Shown here: in pieces, positions 28,660 through 38,277 of the stretch
Layout: each line of letters begins with the position of its first letter
Numbering within the stretch: the stretch's first letter is position 1
Assembly (NCBI GenBank): GCA_964428345.1
Contig: CAYRYD010000017.1
Coordinates: forward strand, 1 to 64,000
DNA length: 64,000 nucleotides
Direction: 5' to 3'
Source: JABDMH01 sp964428345
Lineage (GTDB): Bacteria; Bacteroidota; Bacteroidia; Chitinophagales; Saprospiraceae
Notes under the pieces: generated by a model
Database searches by the model: none
What the model was told of the DNA's origin: nothing
The model's input: only the letters and a program-made list of their open reading frames with translations
Program-made: the position numbers and the translations under genes

Positions 28660-30015
28660 ATGGATAACATGAAAAATCATCATAACAGACGAAAATTCAT
28701 TAAAAATTCGGTGGTCACAACGGCTTCTCTTGGTCTGGGAGTCCAGCCGTTTTCAATTTTAAAAGGCAGGAATCAGGCTTCAAAGCTTAATGTGGCTATC
28801 ATGGGCGTCTGCAACCGGGGCAAGGCTTTATCCAATGCCTTTGCAGCGGCCAAAGACTGCGAGATCAGCTATGTTTGCGAGGTTGACAGCCGGTGCGTCG
28901 GTGATGCTTTGCAGGATATTGCCAAATATCAGACGGCGGTTCCCAAAGTCGAGAAGGACATCCGGAAGGTACTGGAAGATCCATCCCTGGATGCAATCGC
29001 CATAGCTGCTCCTGACCACTGGCACGCTCCGGCAGCCATCATGGCTTGTCAGGCTGGCAAACACGTATATGTCGAAAAACCCTGCAGCCATAATCCGCAG
29101 GAGGGCGAATGGCTGGTAGCTGCCGCAAAAAAATACAAGCGAGTCGTCCAGATGGGTAATCAGCGTCGTACCTGGTCCAATGTACAACAAGCCATCCGGG
29201 AGATCCACGAAGGGGTGATTGGCAACGTTTATTATGCCAACTCATGGTATGTGAATGCCCGGCCTTCTATCGGCTTTGGGAAAAAGGTTAGTCCTCCGGC
29301 TGAACTGGATTTTGATCTCTGGCAGGGACCGGCACCGAGAAAATCTTATCAGGATAATATCCACCCCTACGAATGGCACTGGTTCTGGCACTGGGGTACC
29401 GGAGAGTTGCTGAACAACGGCACCCATTTTCTCGATCTGATGCGATGGGGTATGCAGGTGGATTATCCAACCTATGTTGTCTCAACCGGAGGACGTTATC
29501 ACTATAAAGACGATTGGGAAACACCCGATACCCAGACGGTAACCATCACGTTTGGCGAAGGCAAAACCATGAACTGGGAAAGTCGTAGCTGCAACCGGTT
29601 ACCTGTCCATGGGCAGTCAGCCGGCACTACATTTCATGGCGAGGGAGGTTCCGTACTGATTAAAAGCGGTAATGCCTATAAGGTGTATGACAATGATCGC
29701 TCACCGAAAGTTATTAAGTATGTGACAGCCGATTCTTCCAAAGAGCATGACCAGCAGAATACCTACGGCCCCGGGTTGCTATATGACATCGGTCATGTGG
29801 AAAACTTTCTGGATGCGGTGAGAAATGGAGGTACCCCCAACAGTGAAATCGAAGGAGGGCATCAAAGTGTGCTTTTGTGTCAATTGGGCAACATCGCGTA
29901 CCGGACTCAGAGTGGATTGCATATTGACTCTAAAAATGGTCACATTGTCAATAATCCGGAAGCACAGAAACTGTGGAGCCGCGAGTATGAAAAGGGTTGG
30001 AAACCTAAAGTCTGA
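28660..30015 (+). CDS. Gfo/Idh/MocA family oxidoreductase with Tat signal
   Basis: The ATG at 28660 (or 28669) is preferred to an in-frame upstream ATG at 28543 lying inside the previous gene, because it places the twin-arginine signal N-R-R-K-F-I-K-N-S near the N-terminus. The core reads V-A-I-M-G-V-C-N-R-G, then A-I-A-A-P-D-H-W-H-A, and H-V-Y-V-E-K-P-C-S-H with the catalytic lysine. C-terminal G-T-G-E-L-L-N-N-G-T-H-F-L-D segments match the GFO/IDH C-terminal domain. It is periplasmic and probably acts with the preceding paralogue on a sugar. Confidence 0.87.
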   Translation: MDNMKNHHNRRKFIKNSVVTTASLGLGVQPFSILKGRNQASKLNVAIMGVCNRGKALSNAFAAAKDCEISYVCEVDSRCVGDALQDIAKYQTAVPKVEKDIRKVLEDPSLDAIAIAAPDHWHAPAAIMACQAGKHVYVEKPCSHNPQEGEWLVAAAKKYKRVVQMGNQRRTWSNVQQAIREIHEGVIGNVYYANSWYVNARPSIGFGKKVSPPAELDFDLWQGPAPRKSYQDNIHPYEWHWFWHWGTGELLNNGTHFLDLMRWGMQVDYPTYVVSTGGRYHYKDDWETPDTQTVTITFGEGKTMNWESRSCNRLPVHGQSAGTTFHGEGGSVLIKSGNAYKVYDNDRSPKVIKYVTADSSKEHDQQNTYGPGLLYDIGHVENFLDAVRNGGTPNSEIEGGHQSVLLCQLGNIAYRTQSGLHIDSKNGHIVNNPEAQKLWSREYEKGWKPKV

Positions 30016-30061
30016 TCGTTTCCGGACAACGAGGTAACCTCAATCGGTACCAGGTTAGGCA

Positions 30062-30856
30062 TTATTCACAGCCTTGAATGCGGATCAAAAGGGTGCCACC
30101 CTGGGCAACCTCAAAATCGGGTTGCAGGGTTACCTCCTGTCCAGCACTGAGGGTAACGGAGGTAGGGCTTAAGATCGCACCAAGTGCAGATAACTCTGAA
30201 CTCGCCTGATGCAGGCCAGGGGGAATACTCATTTGATCCACCGCCAATGATTCAGGACAGGTGTTGGAGTCGGTCTCCACCTCAATCTGATCAGAATTGT
30301 AAGGAGCGTTTTGATCCAGCGAAAATACCATCGTTTTCAGGCCCGACCCTGTCGTTTTCCATCTCAGGTTTGCATCAGCGCCAGGATTGTTAAGTCCCGA
30401 GATCCGGAATCGTCCCAGACGGTGGGTGGAGGGTAGTGCGTCAATTTTGGCCACCGAACTGAGAAAAGCAGCTTCATTTCCGGGTGCTGGTCCGTTTAGA
30501 TTGATGATCAGAAAAGACCCATCGATAGTCTCTGCTGTACTATTGAAATAATTGAATTGGGTGATTTGATTATTAGTTTGAGACTGCACTGTAGGAACGA
30601 AAGTACACTGACCTGGTGCAGAACCTTCCTTAAACAACTCCGGGGAAGTAAACATTTGATTATTGAAGGCGATTACCAAATCGGCATTTCCCAGGAAAAT
30701 ATCTCCGGTTGATCCGGATGCCCGGGTCAGGTAAATATCAAACAGAAAATCAGTTCCATCGATCAACTGGTTTTCGATCGTCAAACCCACCCTGACCTGA
30801 CCGGATGTCTGCAGGGTAAATATCAGGATTATTAGAAGTATTTGAATGTGTTTCAT
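30062..30856 (-). CDS. Exported protein with cohesin-like beta domain and a 3-coathanger-stack type C-terminus
   Basis: The start at 30856 gives a clean signal peptide (M-K-H-I-Q, then a hydrophobic stretch); an in-frame ATG nine codons upstream is less likely. Residues about 22-195 are a beta-sandwich closely related to the N-terminal part of the next gene upstream: both share D-I-Y-L, L-G-N-A-D or L-G-H-A-D, N-Y-F-N-S-T and H-R-L-G-R-F phrases. This pattern is reminiscent of cohesin-type modules. The last 45 residues end with V-T-L-Q-P-D-F-E-V-A-Q-G-G-T-L, the stack repeat seen in many secreted Bacteroidota proteins. Function unknown. Confidence 0.65.
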   Translation of the reverse strand: MKHIQILLIILIFTLQTSGQVRVGLTIENQLIDGTDFLFDIYLTRASGSTGDIFLGNADLVIAFNNQMFTSPELFKEGSAPGQCTFVPTVQSQTNNQITQFNYFNSTAETIDGSFLIINLNGPAPGNEAAFLSSVAKIDALPSTHRLGRFRISGLNNPGADANLRWKTTGSGLKTMVFSLDQNAPYNSDQIEVETDSNTCPESLAVDQMSIPPGLHQASSELSALGAILSPTSVTLSAGQEVTLQPDFEVAQGGTLLIRIQGCE

Positions 30857-30926
30857 CGCAATGACTTCTGGTTCTGCCCGCATCCTGCCAGGATCCCGGG
30901 CATAATAGGATTTAACTACCCGACTT

Positions 30927-32033
30927 TCACCATTTTATCAATTTCTTGTGTTTCCCATCAATCCATAGTATATAAGATCCGGATGGCAGATTCGCCAGGT
31001 CTATGAATGATTCCTTGAGAATACCATCCTTATGTTGCCTGCCATTAGTGTCCATGACCCGATAATACGCACCGGATTCACCAGGAACAAAGAGAACCGA
31101 TGTGACCGGGTTGGGATAGATTTCCGGGTCTTTATTTTCATTATAAACGGACCTGATCGGGCTGTAGGTGAAGGTCCCGTCAAAATCTATTTGTTTCAAC
31201 CGGTAATAGTTTGTTCCCTGAAAGGGCTTCTGGTCGATAAAGACATAGTTGCCATCTGGTTTGGGAAGAACCGTGCCAAGGGTATGCCAGGTGGTGGTAT
31301 CGGCTTTTCGTTCGACCTTAAAACCCTGGTTGTTGATCTCGGATGCTGTTCTCCATTCCAATTGGTTCTTCTGATCGTCCAGTTCAATCACATCAAAAGA
31401 GATCAGTTCCACCGGTAAAAGTGCATCGTCCGGATCGATAGCTACCAGGGAAGTATTGACAGATTGAAACGGAGCGGTATTTTCCAGAGAAAAAACAATG
31501 GTCGGTATTTCCGTCCCGGATGTTTTCCATGTCAGGCCAGCGGTACCCGATGGATTGGAAATGCCTGAAATCATAAACCTGCCCAGACGGTGTCCAAAAG
31601 AAGAATTGTCTATTCTGGCAACTGTGGTATTGAAAGTAGTTTCAGAATTGGGAGAGGGTCCAGATAAATTAATTGTTATTTGATTACCCGATAAATTGGG
31701 TGAGGTGCTGTTAAAATAGTTGATCGATGTCATCTCATCATTGAAAGCACTGGAATTGGTGGGGGAAAAATCACAGTACCCTGGTGCAACACCCACTGCT
31801 GATAAAGATGGATTGCTGAAATTGGAAGCATTGAAGGTCAGCACAAAATCCGCATGGCCGAGATAAATATCACCATTGGAGCCATTGGATGTTCTGCGCA
31901 GGTAGATGTCAAAGTAGAAATTGGTGCCGTCGTTATGTTGATTTTCGATACTGACGCTGACCTGCAGTTGTGCCTCCAGTTGGATGGTCAGAAGCACTGG
32001 TAAAAAAATCAGGGGGATTTTGGTCGGGTACAT
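30927..32033 (-). CDS. Exported protein with cohesin-like beta domain and T9SS type-A sorting tail
   Basis: The 368-residue protein has a signal peptide (about 1-22), then a beta domain paralogous to that of the gene at 30062-30856. A central segment with L-E-W-R-T-A-S-E-I-N-N-Q-G-F matches the linker found before type-A sorting tails. The final part, I-Y-P-N-P-V-T through S-G-S-Y-I-L-W-I-D-G-K, is a type-A T9SS sorting domain ending K-L-I-K-W. It would be exported by the type IX system and perhaps anchored to surface lipid. Only 8 bases follow the end of the 1201-residue gene upstream, so the two share an operon. Confidence 0.85.
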   Translation of the reverse strand: MYPTKIPLIFLPVLLTIQLEAQLQVSVSIENQHNDGTNFYFDIYLRRTSNGSNGDIYLGHADFVLTFNASNFSNPSLSAVGVAPGYCDFSPTNSSAFNDEMTSINYFNSTSPNLSGNQITINLSGPSPNSETTFNTTVARIDNSSFGHRLGRFMISGISNPSGTAGLTWKTSGTEIPTIVFSLENTAPFQSVNTSLVAIDPDDALLPVELISFDVIELDDQKNQLEWRTASEINNQGFKVERKADTTTWHTLGTVLPKPDGNYVFIDQKPFQGTNYYRLKQIDFDGTFTYSPIRSVYNENKDPEIYPNPVTSVLFVPGESGAYYRVMDTNGRQHKDGILKESFIDLANLPSGSYILWIDGKHKKLIKW

Positions 32034-32041
32034 GGGTTTAG

Positions 32042-35000
32042 TTATTTGGGTATCTGGCTGAAAAGGTTCCGGTTGTTCCAGGTGATACTTCGATCTGAGG
32101 CTTCGGTGGCCCCGCTCAGACTACAGTCGGAAGCCCGGTAGCCCAGGCTGTTTCTTTCGTTCCAGGTCGTACTGCGGTCGGCAGCATTGACGATGCCATC
32201 TCCATTGGTGTCCCCCGCAGGCAGGGTCCACAATCCGTTGATCATTTTGCGGATATTGGTCCCAAAAGTCTCCATGTCATTACTGGTAAAGTCCAGGCTT
32301 GTGGGGCTCACAAAGCCCAAAGGAAGAGCATTTTTCGTCATGATGCCCAGATGATTCCGGTGTTTTATCACGACATAATACTGGCCTTTTCCGGTTTTAA
32401 AGGTGACCGGTGAAATGCCGTCAACCGCTACCAGATCGCCATCCCGCTGCAATAAAGCGGATGACGAATCGATGACCAGGGTACTGTCTTGCGGGTCACG
32501 GAGCTCGATCCACACCCAGTCTGTCACGGCATTAGCACCGGTGATGAGAAATACCGTATCACTACATATCAGACTGTCTGGATAGGGAGATAGCGAGGGG
32601 ATAAGACCTTGGGTCCGCAAGTGATCCTTCATGAGAAATTCTTCTCCCGGAAATGGGTTTAAAAATGGACCTTCCAGGTAGATTTTTGCCGCCACCTGAA
32701 AATTCAAAGAATCACAGACGCCATCCTGGTTATGGTCTATCAGGGTCCCGGCACAATTGCAATCCTTGTCAAATCCGTCATTTTCGGTGCAGGGATCGCC
32801 ATCATCGCAACCCTTGACCAGCCGGGCATTGGCCCAGTCAGCATGATCACAGTTGATGCCATCACCCGCATCTCCAACAACCAGTTTTAATTGATTCCTC
32901 CCGGATACATCGATCTCCAGGTCGATGGCATCATCGTTTCTGTCCATCACCGGACTCTGGTAGGTTAGTACATTATCCAGATAAATGAAAAACTGAACCG
33001 AAGCATTCTCGCAATCATCTTTTGCATCGTCTAGTCCGATACTGGTTCGGAAAAACTGGTATTGTCCATTCAGATCATAGATGATTTCCGATTCTGCATG
33101 GACACCCAGTCCTTTGGCATAGGTGACACCATTGATGGTCATGGTTGTTCCGTCTTCAGGATCAGTGGAGCCGTTACTCTGGTCGAATTCAACCGGTCCC
33201 CATCCGTTAACGGAAGAGACGGGATCGAGATCGGACAGATGAAAAATATAACAGGTGGTATCATCCAGTTCTGAAATCCAATCGGTCAGCACCCGGATGT
33301 AAGCGGTATCGATCAGGTTTTTAGCCAATGGCGGCATGGCGCCGTTTCCCAGTTTGTTGTCCCTTACCCATAGCTCGGACCAAAGATGGTCTTTCGGTTT
33401 GATGATAAAACTGCCGGGTGAAGTATTGACACTGACACCCAGCGAATAAACCAGTTGCTGATCCTGCAAGGGGGTCGAAAACCGGGCATCAAATGCGCCG
33501 TTGACCCCGTTGGGCTGATGACAGTGCGCGCAGTTGGCATCGAGATAGGAGCGCACCCGGGTTTCCAGATCGACGGTTTCGTCCTGAATGGCTGCACTTT
33601 TCAGGAATGCCGGAATGTCGGAGGGAGAAAACGGATTGGCGAATATCCCAAGCGCCAACCAGGTATTCAGTTGATTGTCGGTGATGGTGGAGGGATAGGT
33701 GTAGTCTCCATTCATTTGCCAGGTCCGCACTCCCAGTACCGCTCCGGCATTGTCATTATGGCAGGTTTGGCAATCGGTCCGGCTGGGAAAATTCCAGATC
33801 TGCTTTCTGACGGAAAGATCTTTCTCCAGGATTTCGAAGCTGGCGGTATCGGAGGTGGTCAGCAATTGGGCATCGGTACCCTGGGCATTCCACTTATAGG
33901 TTACTCCGTACTCGGTACCATCGGCTTTGATCACGATGAACCGGGTCTCCAGCCGTACCGTGCTGTCAGGATTGTTGATATCAACAGGCAATTCAAAATG
34001 CTTGATAAATACGGTGCCGGGTGGAAATTGCCAGGAGGAAGTCTCCGAAAATACGACTTGTTCAGCAGCAGTATTGTAGCTTCCGTTGTTAGGGATGGCT
34101 ACCCACCTTTTTTTGACGGCTGCATCTGACCAGAGCGGGGCATTGACCGTATAAGGGATCAGCCCCGGAGCCGGGGTAAGGGTGGTTAGATCGCTAAAGG
34201 CACCGGTTTGGGAAAGCAGCGAAGGCGGATCGGGTACGTCGATGGCAGGATGTAATTTATAGATTGCTCCTCCATCCATATCGGTCTCGTATAGTTTTAA
34301 TACATACACATTACCAACGAAGTCTGTTCCAAAGGATGAAATACCATTCTTGTTACCCACCCCTCCTGAAGGTACGGTAGCGAGATAGTCCACTTCGTGG
34401 GTATTCAGATTGTAGGTCCAGATATGCCGGGTACCATGATCTCCAAAAATGTATTTACCATCCAGCGCACCATTAAAACTTTCACCCCGGTAGACAAACC
34501 CACCGATAATGGCAGTGCCCTCCGAGTGGCTGTATTCATAGACCGGGCCTTTACTGTTGCCAATAAGTGGGACTGGTTGGGTATGAGGTCCATCGAGCGA
34601 ACCTTCAAGGAATGACCATTGAAGATTATCCCCTTTTTCGACGAGATTGATTTCTTCCCGGGAACCTTCTCCCACTTCTGCTACCCAGATCTGCCGGGTG
34701 ACCGGATCGAAGCTGGCCCGGTGGGGACTACGCAATCCCAGCGCAAAAAACTCTTCCAGAACGCTGCCATCCGGATTGACCCAGGGGTTATCATTGGGAA
34801 TGTAATACCCCTGACTGTAGCTATTTTCCGGAAGACTGTGCGGCCGGTCTTTGGGTTGACGGATGATCGGATGACTGCGGGAGGCTATCTTATCAACATC
34901 GATCCGGTGAAGGCCTCCAAAGAAAAATGAATCAATCTGTTGTGAGGTATGAAAAGGATCATTGGAAGAACCGGCATCACCAAAGGTGAAATAAAAATAT

Positions 35001-35647
35001 CCCTCGTCATCAAAAAACATACCTCCTCCGGTATGCCAGCAGTGGGGATCAACCTGTTGGATCAGCACCAGTTCGGAGTTTGGATCAAATTGCTCCTGAC
35101 CGTCGGGTCTGGTAAACCGGGACAGCCGGGTATAGGCATCGGCGTCACAGTCTCCGATGGCATCACCTTGCGGATGATAGCGGTAAATAAAATAGGCATA
35201 ACCCCGGTTGGGAGAACCTGCCTGTCCAAACTCCGGATGCAGGATCATATTGATCAGTCCGGCGTCTCCATCGGTATGCACTACAGAACTGATGTCAAGA
35301 ACTGTATTTTTTACACTGGTGGTCGAGTCGTTGGCGATCTTCCATACATAGCCGGGTTTTCCGGTGACATAGAAACCACTGGTATCGGGCAACTGGATGA
35401 TGGAAAGTGGATCGGTAAAAAGCAAATTAGGGTAGGCATTCACCAATGTCCAGTTGTTGTCACCTGCACCATTGCCGGGAGTTTCCTGGGGGAAAACACC
35501 ATTGAGATAGGGTCCAATAGCCTGAGGAGCCGGGATGCCAATTGGTGAGAAGGGTGCCAAAGCCCCGACAAGTGTTAAGAAACAGGAAGTAAATAACAGT
35601 ACGACGAATCCACCCGGTAAACCAGACCTACGGACCTTTGAGTGCAT
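32042..35647 (-). CDS. Multidomain exported sugar dehydrogenase-like / di-haem / NPCBM / dockerin-like protein
   Basis: In order the 1201 residues hold: a signal peptide; a PQQ-dependent glucose/sorbosone dehydrogenase-type propeller (about 60-470), with H-P-E-F-G and G-L-R-S-P-H-R-A; a beta region ending in two haem motifs, C-Q-T-C-H at about 622-626 and C-A-H-C-H at about 702-706; an NPCBM carbohydrate-binding domain (about 760-900), with G-W-G-P-V-E, K-G-L-G-V-H-A and D-D-A; a cysteine-rich C-D-D-G-D-P-C-T linker; and a C-terminal duplicated F-hand, D-T-N-G-D-G-I-V-N-A-A-D then a degenerate D-C-S-L-S-G copy, each followed by R-S-x-T-W-N-x-R-N. It would oxidise a sugar and pass electrons to the haems. 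Confidence 0.85.
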   Translation of the reverse strand: MHSKVRRSGLPGGFVVLLFTSCFLTLVGALAPFSPIGIPAPQAIGPYLNGVFPQETPGNGAGDNNWTLVNAYPNLLFTDPLSIIQLPDTSGFYVTGKPGYVWKIANDSTTSVKNTVLDISSVVHTDGDAGLINMILHPEFGQAGSPNRGYAYFIYRYHPQGDAIGDCDADAYTRLSRFTRPDGQEQFDPNSELVLIQQVDPHCWHTGGGMFFDDEGYFYFTFGDAGSSNDPFHTSQQIDSFFFGGLHRIDVDKIASRSHPIIRQPKDRPHSLPENSYSQGYYIPNDNPWVNPDGSVLEEFFALGLRSPHRASFDPVTRQIWVAEVGEGSREEINLVEKGDNLQWSFLEGSLDGPHTQPVPLIGNSKGPVYEYSHSEGTAIIGGFVYRGESFNGALDGKYIFGDHGTRHIWTYNLNTHEVDYLATVPSGGVGNKNGISSFGTDFVGNVYVLKLYETDMDGGAIYKLHPAIDVPDPPSLLSQTGAFSDLTTLTPAPGLIPYTVNAPLWSDAAVKKRWVAIPNNGSYNTAAEQVVFSETSSWQFPPGTVFIKHFELPVDINNPDSTVRLETRFIVIKADGTEYGVTYKWNAQGTDAQLLTTSDTASFEILEKDLSVRKQIWNFPSRTDCQTCHNDNAGAVLGVRTWQMNGDYTYPSTITDNQLNTWLALGIFANPFSPSDIPAFLKSAAIQDETVDLETRVRSYLDANCAHCHQPNGVNGAFDARFSTPLQDQQLVYSLGVSVNTSPGSFIIKPKDHLWSELWVRDNKLGNGAMPPLAKNLIDTAYIRVLTDWISELDDTTCYIFHLSDLDPVSSVNGWGPVEFDQSNGSTDPEDGTTMTINGVTYAKGLGVHAESEIIYDLNGQYQFFRTSIGLDDAKDDCENASVQFFIYLDNVLTYQSPVMDRNDDAIDLEIDVSGRNQLKLVVGDAGDGINCDHADWANARLVKGCDDGDPCTENDGFDKDCNCAGTLIDHNQDGVCDSLNFQVAAKIYLEGPFLNPFPGEEFLMKDHLRTQGLIPSLSPYPDSLICSDTVFLITGANAVTDWVWIELRDPQDSTLVIDSSSALLQRDGDLVAVDGISPVTFKTGKGQYYVVIKHRNHLGIMTKNALPLGFVSPTSLDFTSNDMETFGTNIRKMINGLWTLPAGDTNGDGIVNAADRSTTWNERNSLGYRASDCSLSGATEASDRSITWNNRNLFSQIPK

Positions 35648-35892
35648 GAGTGTGCATGAGGTTTAGTGGGTTTCGCAACGCAAAGTAGTATAAATCAGCC
35701 GCTAATCCTAAGAGGACACCTTAAAAATTTAGCGGAAATCATATTGAAATCAAATACGTATTTAATATGTTTACACATATTAAATCATTTTCTAATGTCT
35801 ATTTACTTGTGGAGTAGATCATTAAGTTGATCGGATTATTCAGGAAATTCCTTATCAGAGATCGGTATGAATCTCAGGTAATTTGTACCGGA

Positions 35893-35932
35893 CGAGGTGC
35901 CTCTAAATACCCCTGAAATCCGCAAATTCAAC
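35893..35932 (-). repeat. Dispersed intergenic repeat (copy C, inverted)
   Basis: Read on the minus strand this matches 10003-10043 almost base for base through the GATTTCAG and GGTATTTAGAGG blocks. It lies between two minus-strand genes in an otherwise AT-rich 390-base gap (35648-36037). Confidence 0.5.
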
Positions 35933-35981
35933 ATTTGACTGGTGTTCTTTGACGGGCTCGATTAAGGAAAACAGGGACTGG

Positions 35982-36012
35982 AAAAATCACTGCCGGATTC
36001 CCTCCGGTGTGA
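35982..36012 (-). terminator. Probable rho-independent terminator after the TonB receptor gene
   Basis: On the plus strand an A-run is followed by TCAC-TG-CCGGA, a TTCCC loop and TCCGG-TG-TGA: a hairpin with a strong 5-bp GC stem and an outer TCA/TGA arm around a TG/TG mismatch. On the minus strand, in which the TonB receptor gene is read, the hairpin precedes a run of T. It lies about 25 bases past that gene's stop. Confidence 0.45.
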
Positions 36013-36037
36013 CTTCCAGCACCCTGATTTTTACAGA

Positions 36038-38275
36038 TCAAATGCGGTAACGCATTCCAGCATAAATATTCCTGCCGAAGACCGGCCCCCAGACCAAAGC
36101 ACTATCAAAGTAAGGTCCGAAAGGATCTTCGCTGGCAATGATCGGACTCTTCTGCCGGTAGTTGAGGAGATTTTCCGCCCCTGCGTAGACTTCCCACTTT
36201 CCCTGCCATTTCTTGCTGATTTGGGCATTCATCACCACAAAATCAGGTGATCGGCCTGGTAAACGGTAAGTTTCCGGATTGGTTCCGGTAAATGGGATCC
36301 GCTTTTTACCCTGCCAGTTGACGGTGTAATCGAATGCCCATTCATTGGAAGTCTCATAGGCGAGATTCAGAAATACCCGGTTTCTGGCAACCAGCGGTTT
36401 TTCCTGCAGAACACCAGAAAAAGTAGTTTGTACATTGTAGTAACGATAGGCGGTGCGGAGGTCCAGTCTGGTTGCCAATTCCAGATCAAGCTGCAATTGC
36501 AGGCTGGTAGCGTAGGATTTTCCATCCAGGTTATAAAAAGCTACTTCAGATGGACTCCGGTCGAGATCGATGATTATTTGATTTTGAAACAGGGTATGGT
36601 ACAGATCGAAGCTCAGTGCCCCCGGATGCGATCCGTTATGAAAAGAATAGATCAGGTTCGTCCCAGCGTTCCAGGCAATCTCAGGATTAAGGCCAAAAGG
36701 TTTATCTGAGTCATCACCAAGAATCCGGAAAGTACGGGCAGTGGCCATTAGACCGTTATTTTCTGCCAGGATACTGGCTGTTCGCTGACCCCGTCCCATC
36801 GAAGCACGCCAAACCCAGTGATCATTGAAAGCATAACGGAGGTGCAATCTCGGAGTCATAAAAAACCCATAATGATTGTGCCGGTCCGCCCGGAGTCCGG
36901 CCACCAGGGAGAATTTTTCATGACCACCATAGGTGTATTCAAAAAATCCACCCGGTACCGTCTCGATCCGATCATAGGATATTTCTTCAAACTCTTCGGT
37001 ATAATCATCGTGCTGCAGACTCAATCCCATCAATACCTGATGGTGGGTATTGCCAATGATACTTTGATACAGCAGATTGCCATAAATGGAGTTTTGCGCA
37101 GCAAGGTAGCTTCGCCATCCGAAGTGACTGTCCTGGTTGTGTCGTGATCCCGAAAGCTGGACTGCCCAGCTGCGCCATGGCAGGTCTTCATAGACTTTGC
37201 CCATCTTCAGCCATCCTTCCAGCCTCTGAATGTTGAGTTGCATCCCCCAGGCCTCCCGATTGAAATCCTCTTGTCCCGGGTTAAATGCGGTCTGACCGGC
37301 GAAATTATCGATACCGGTGCCATTCACGCCAAACTGAAAGCGCAACCCGTTTTCACCGGTATATTTCCACCGGTTTAGTGCAATAAACTGTTTGCCATTT
37401 GGCTCATCCATAAAACCGTCGTCATTGCGATCCATCTTTCGCTGACTTGTCCGGCCATGGAGGAGCAGGGCAGTAGACCACCGGTCATTGACCCGGGCCG
37501 ATATGTTGAGATTTCCCTCATAGCGACCTCCCTGCCCTCCGTAGAGATTCAGATAGAGTTTATCCGATGCTTCCGGTTTCCGCAATTCAATGTTGATTTG
37601 GCCGGCAATGCTTTCAAAGCCATTGATCACACTTCCTGCCCCTTTGGTCAGTTGCATGCCTTCTACCCAGGTGCCGGGCACAAAGGTGAGCCCATAAGCC
37701 GCTGCGAGACCCCGCACATAAGGCATGTTTTCGCGGGTAATCTGCGTGTAAGGACCAGCCAGACCCAGCATCTGAATCTGCCGGGTACCGGTCACGGCAT
37801 CTGAAAAGGCCACATCGACGCTCGGATTGGTTTCAAAACTCTCGCTGAGATTGCAACAGGCAGCCTTGAGGAGCTCCTTTTCGTTGATGCGTTCCACTTT
37901 TGCAGGATCGAGCAGGGAAAACTCGATCGCTTTCTTCCGGTGCACTACGTTTACACCTTCCAGCGTAGTCCCAGGCTGCAGGTGAACCTGTACAAATCCG
38001 GTATCTCGGATGGTCAGCGTATCAGCTTCATAACCTACGAAACTGACGATGAGCCGGGAAGACTGGTTATTAATTGGAATTTGAAAGTGTCCGTCAATAT
38101 CAGTGGCGGTACCGATGCTGCCCGCATACCACTGTACGGTGGCACCGATCAACGGCTGATCACCGGTCGCATCCATGACTCTGCCTCTCAGGAATATCGC
38201 TTCTGTCTGGCTAAAAATCACCAGGGGGTGCAGCAATAGTCCTATCGCTGACACCCAAAAATATTTACCGGACAT
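36038..38275 (-). CDS. TonB-dependent outer-membrane receptor
   Basis: The start at 38275 gives a signal peptide (M-S-G-K-Y then hydrophobic to about 22) and places the gene 2 bases after the HMA gene. An upstream in-frame ATG at 38311 would overlap that gene. The order is a carboxypeptidase-regulatory-like domain (about 27-105; L-R-G-R-V-M-D, G-T-A-T-D-I-D-G-H-F), a plug (about 110-230; N-P-S-V-D-V and I-N-G-F-E-S-I-A-G-Q-I-N-I-E), and a beta-barrel ending in R-Y-R-I. Cysteines C-C-N-L in the plug are unusual and could be metal-related. No SusD partner is present. Position in the operon suggests uptake or sensing of a metal complex. Confidence 0.9.
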   Translation of the reverse strand: MSGKYFWVSAIGLLLHPLVIFSQTEAIFLRGRVMDATGDQPLIGATVQWYAGSIGTATDIDGHFQIPINNQSSRLIVSFVGYEADTLTIRDTGFVQVHLQPGTTLEGVNVVHRKKAIEFSLLDPAKVERINEKELLKAACCNLSESFETNPSVDVAFSDAVTGTRQIQMLGLAGPYTQITRENMPYVRGLAAAYGLTFVPGTWVEGMQLTKGAGSVINGFESIAGQINIELRKPEASDKLYLNLYGGQGGRYEGNLNISARVNDRWSTALLLHGRTSQRKMDRNDDGFMDEPNGKQFIALNRWKYTGENGLRFQFGVNGTGIDNFAGQTAFNPGQEDFNREAWGMQLNIQRLEGWLKMGKVYEDLPWRSWAVQLSGSRHNQDSHFGWRSYLAAQNSIYGNLLYQSIIGNTHHQVLMGLSLQHDDYTEEFEEISYDRIETVPGGFFEYTYGGHEKFSLVAGLRADRHNHYGFFMTPRLHLRYAFNDHWVWRASMGRGQRTASILAENNGLMATARTFRILGDDSDKPFGLNPEIAWNAGTNLIYSFHNGSHPGALSFDLYHTLFQNQIIIDLDRSPSEVAFYNLDGKSYATSLQLQLDLELATRLDLRTAYRYYNVQTTFSGVLQEKPLVARNRVFLNLAYETSNEWAFDYTVNWQGKKRIPFTGTNPETYRLPGRSPDFVVMNAQISKKWQGKWEVYAGAENLLNYRQKSPIIASEDPFGPYFDSALVWGPVFGRNIYAGMRYRI

Positions 38276-38277
38276 GG

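Noticed and set aside
30016..30061. Bidirectional terminator between the convergent oxidoreductase and cohesin-like genes
   Set aside because: TAACCT/AGGTTA can pair, but the loop is long and no T-run follows on either strand.
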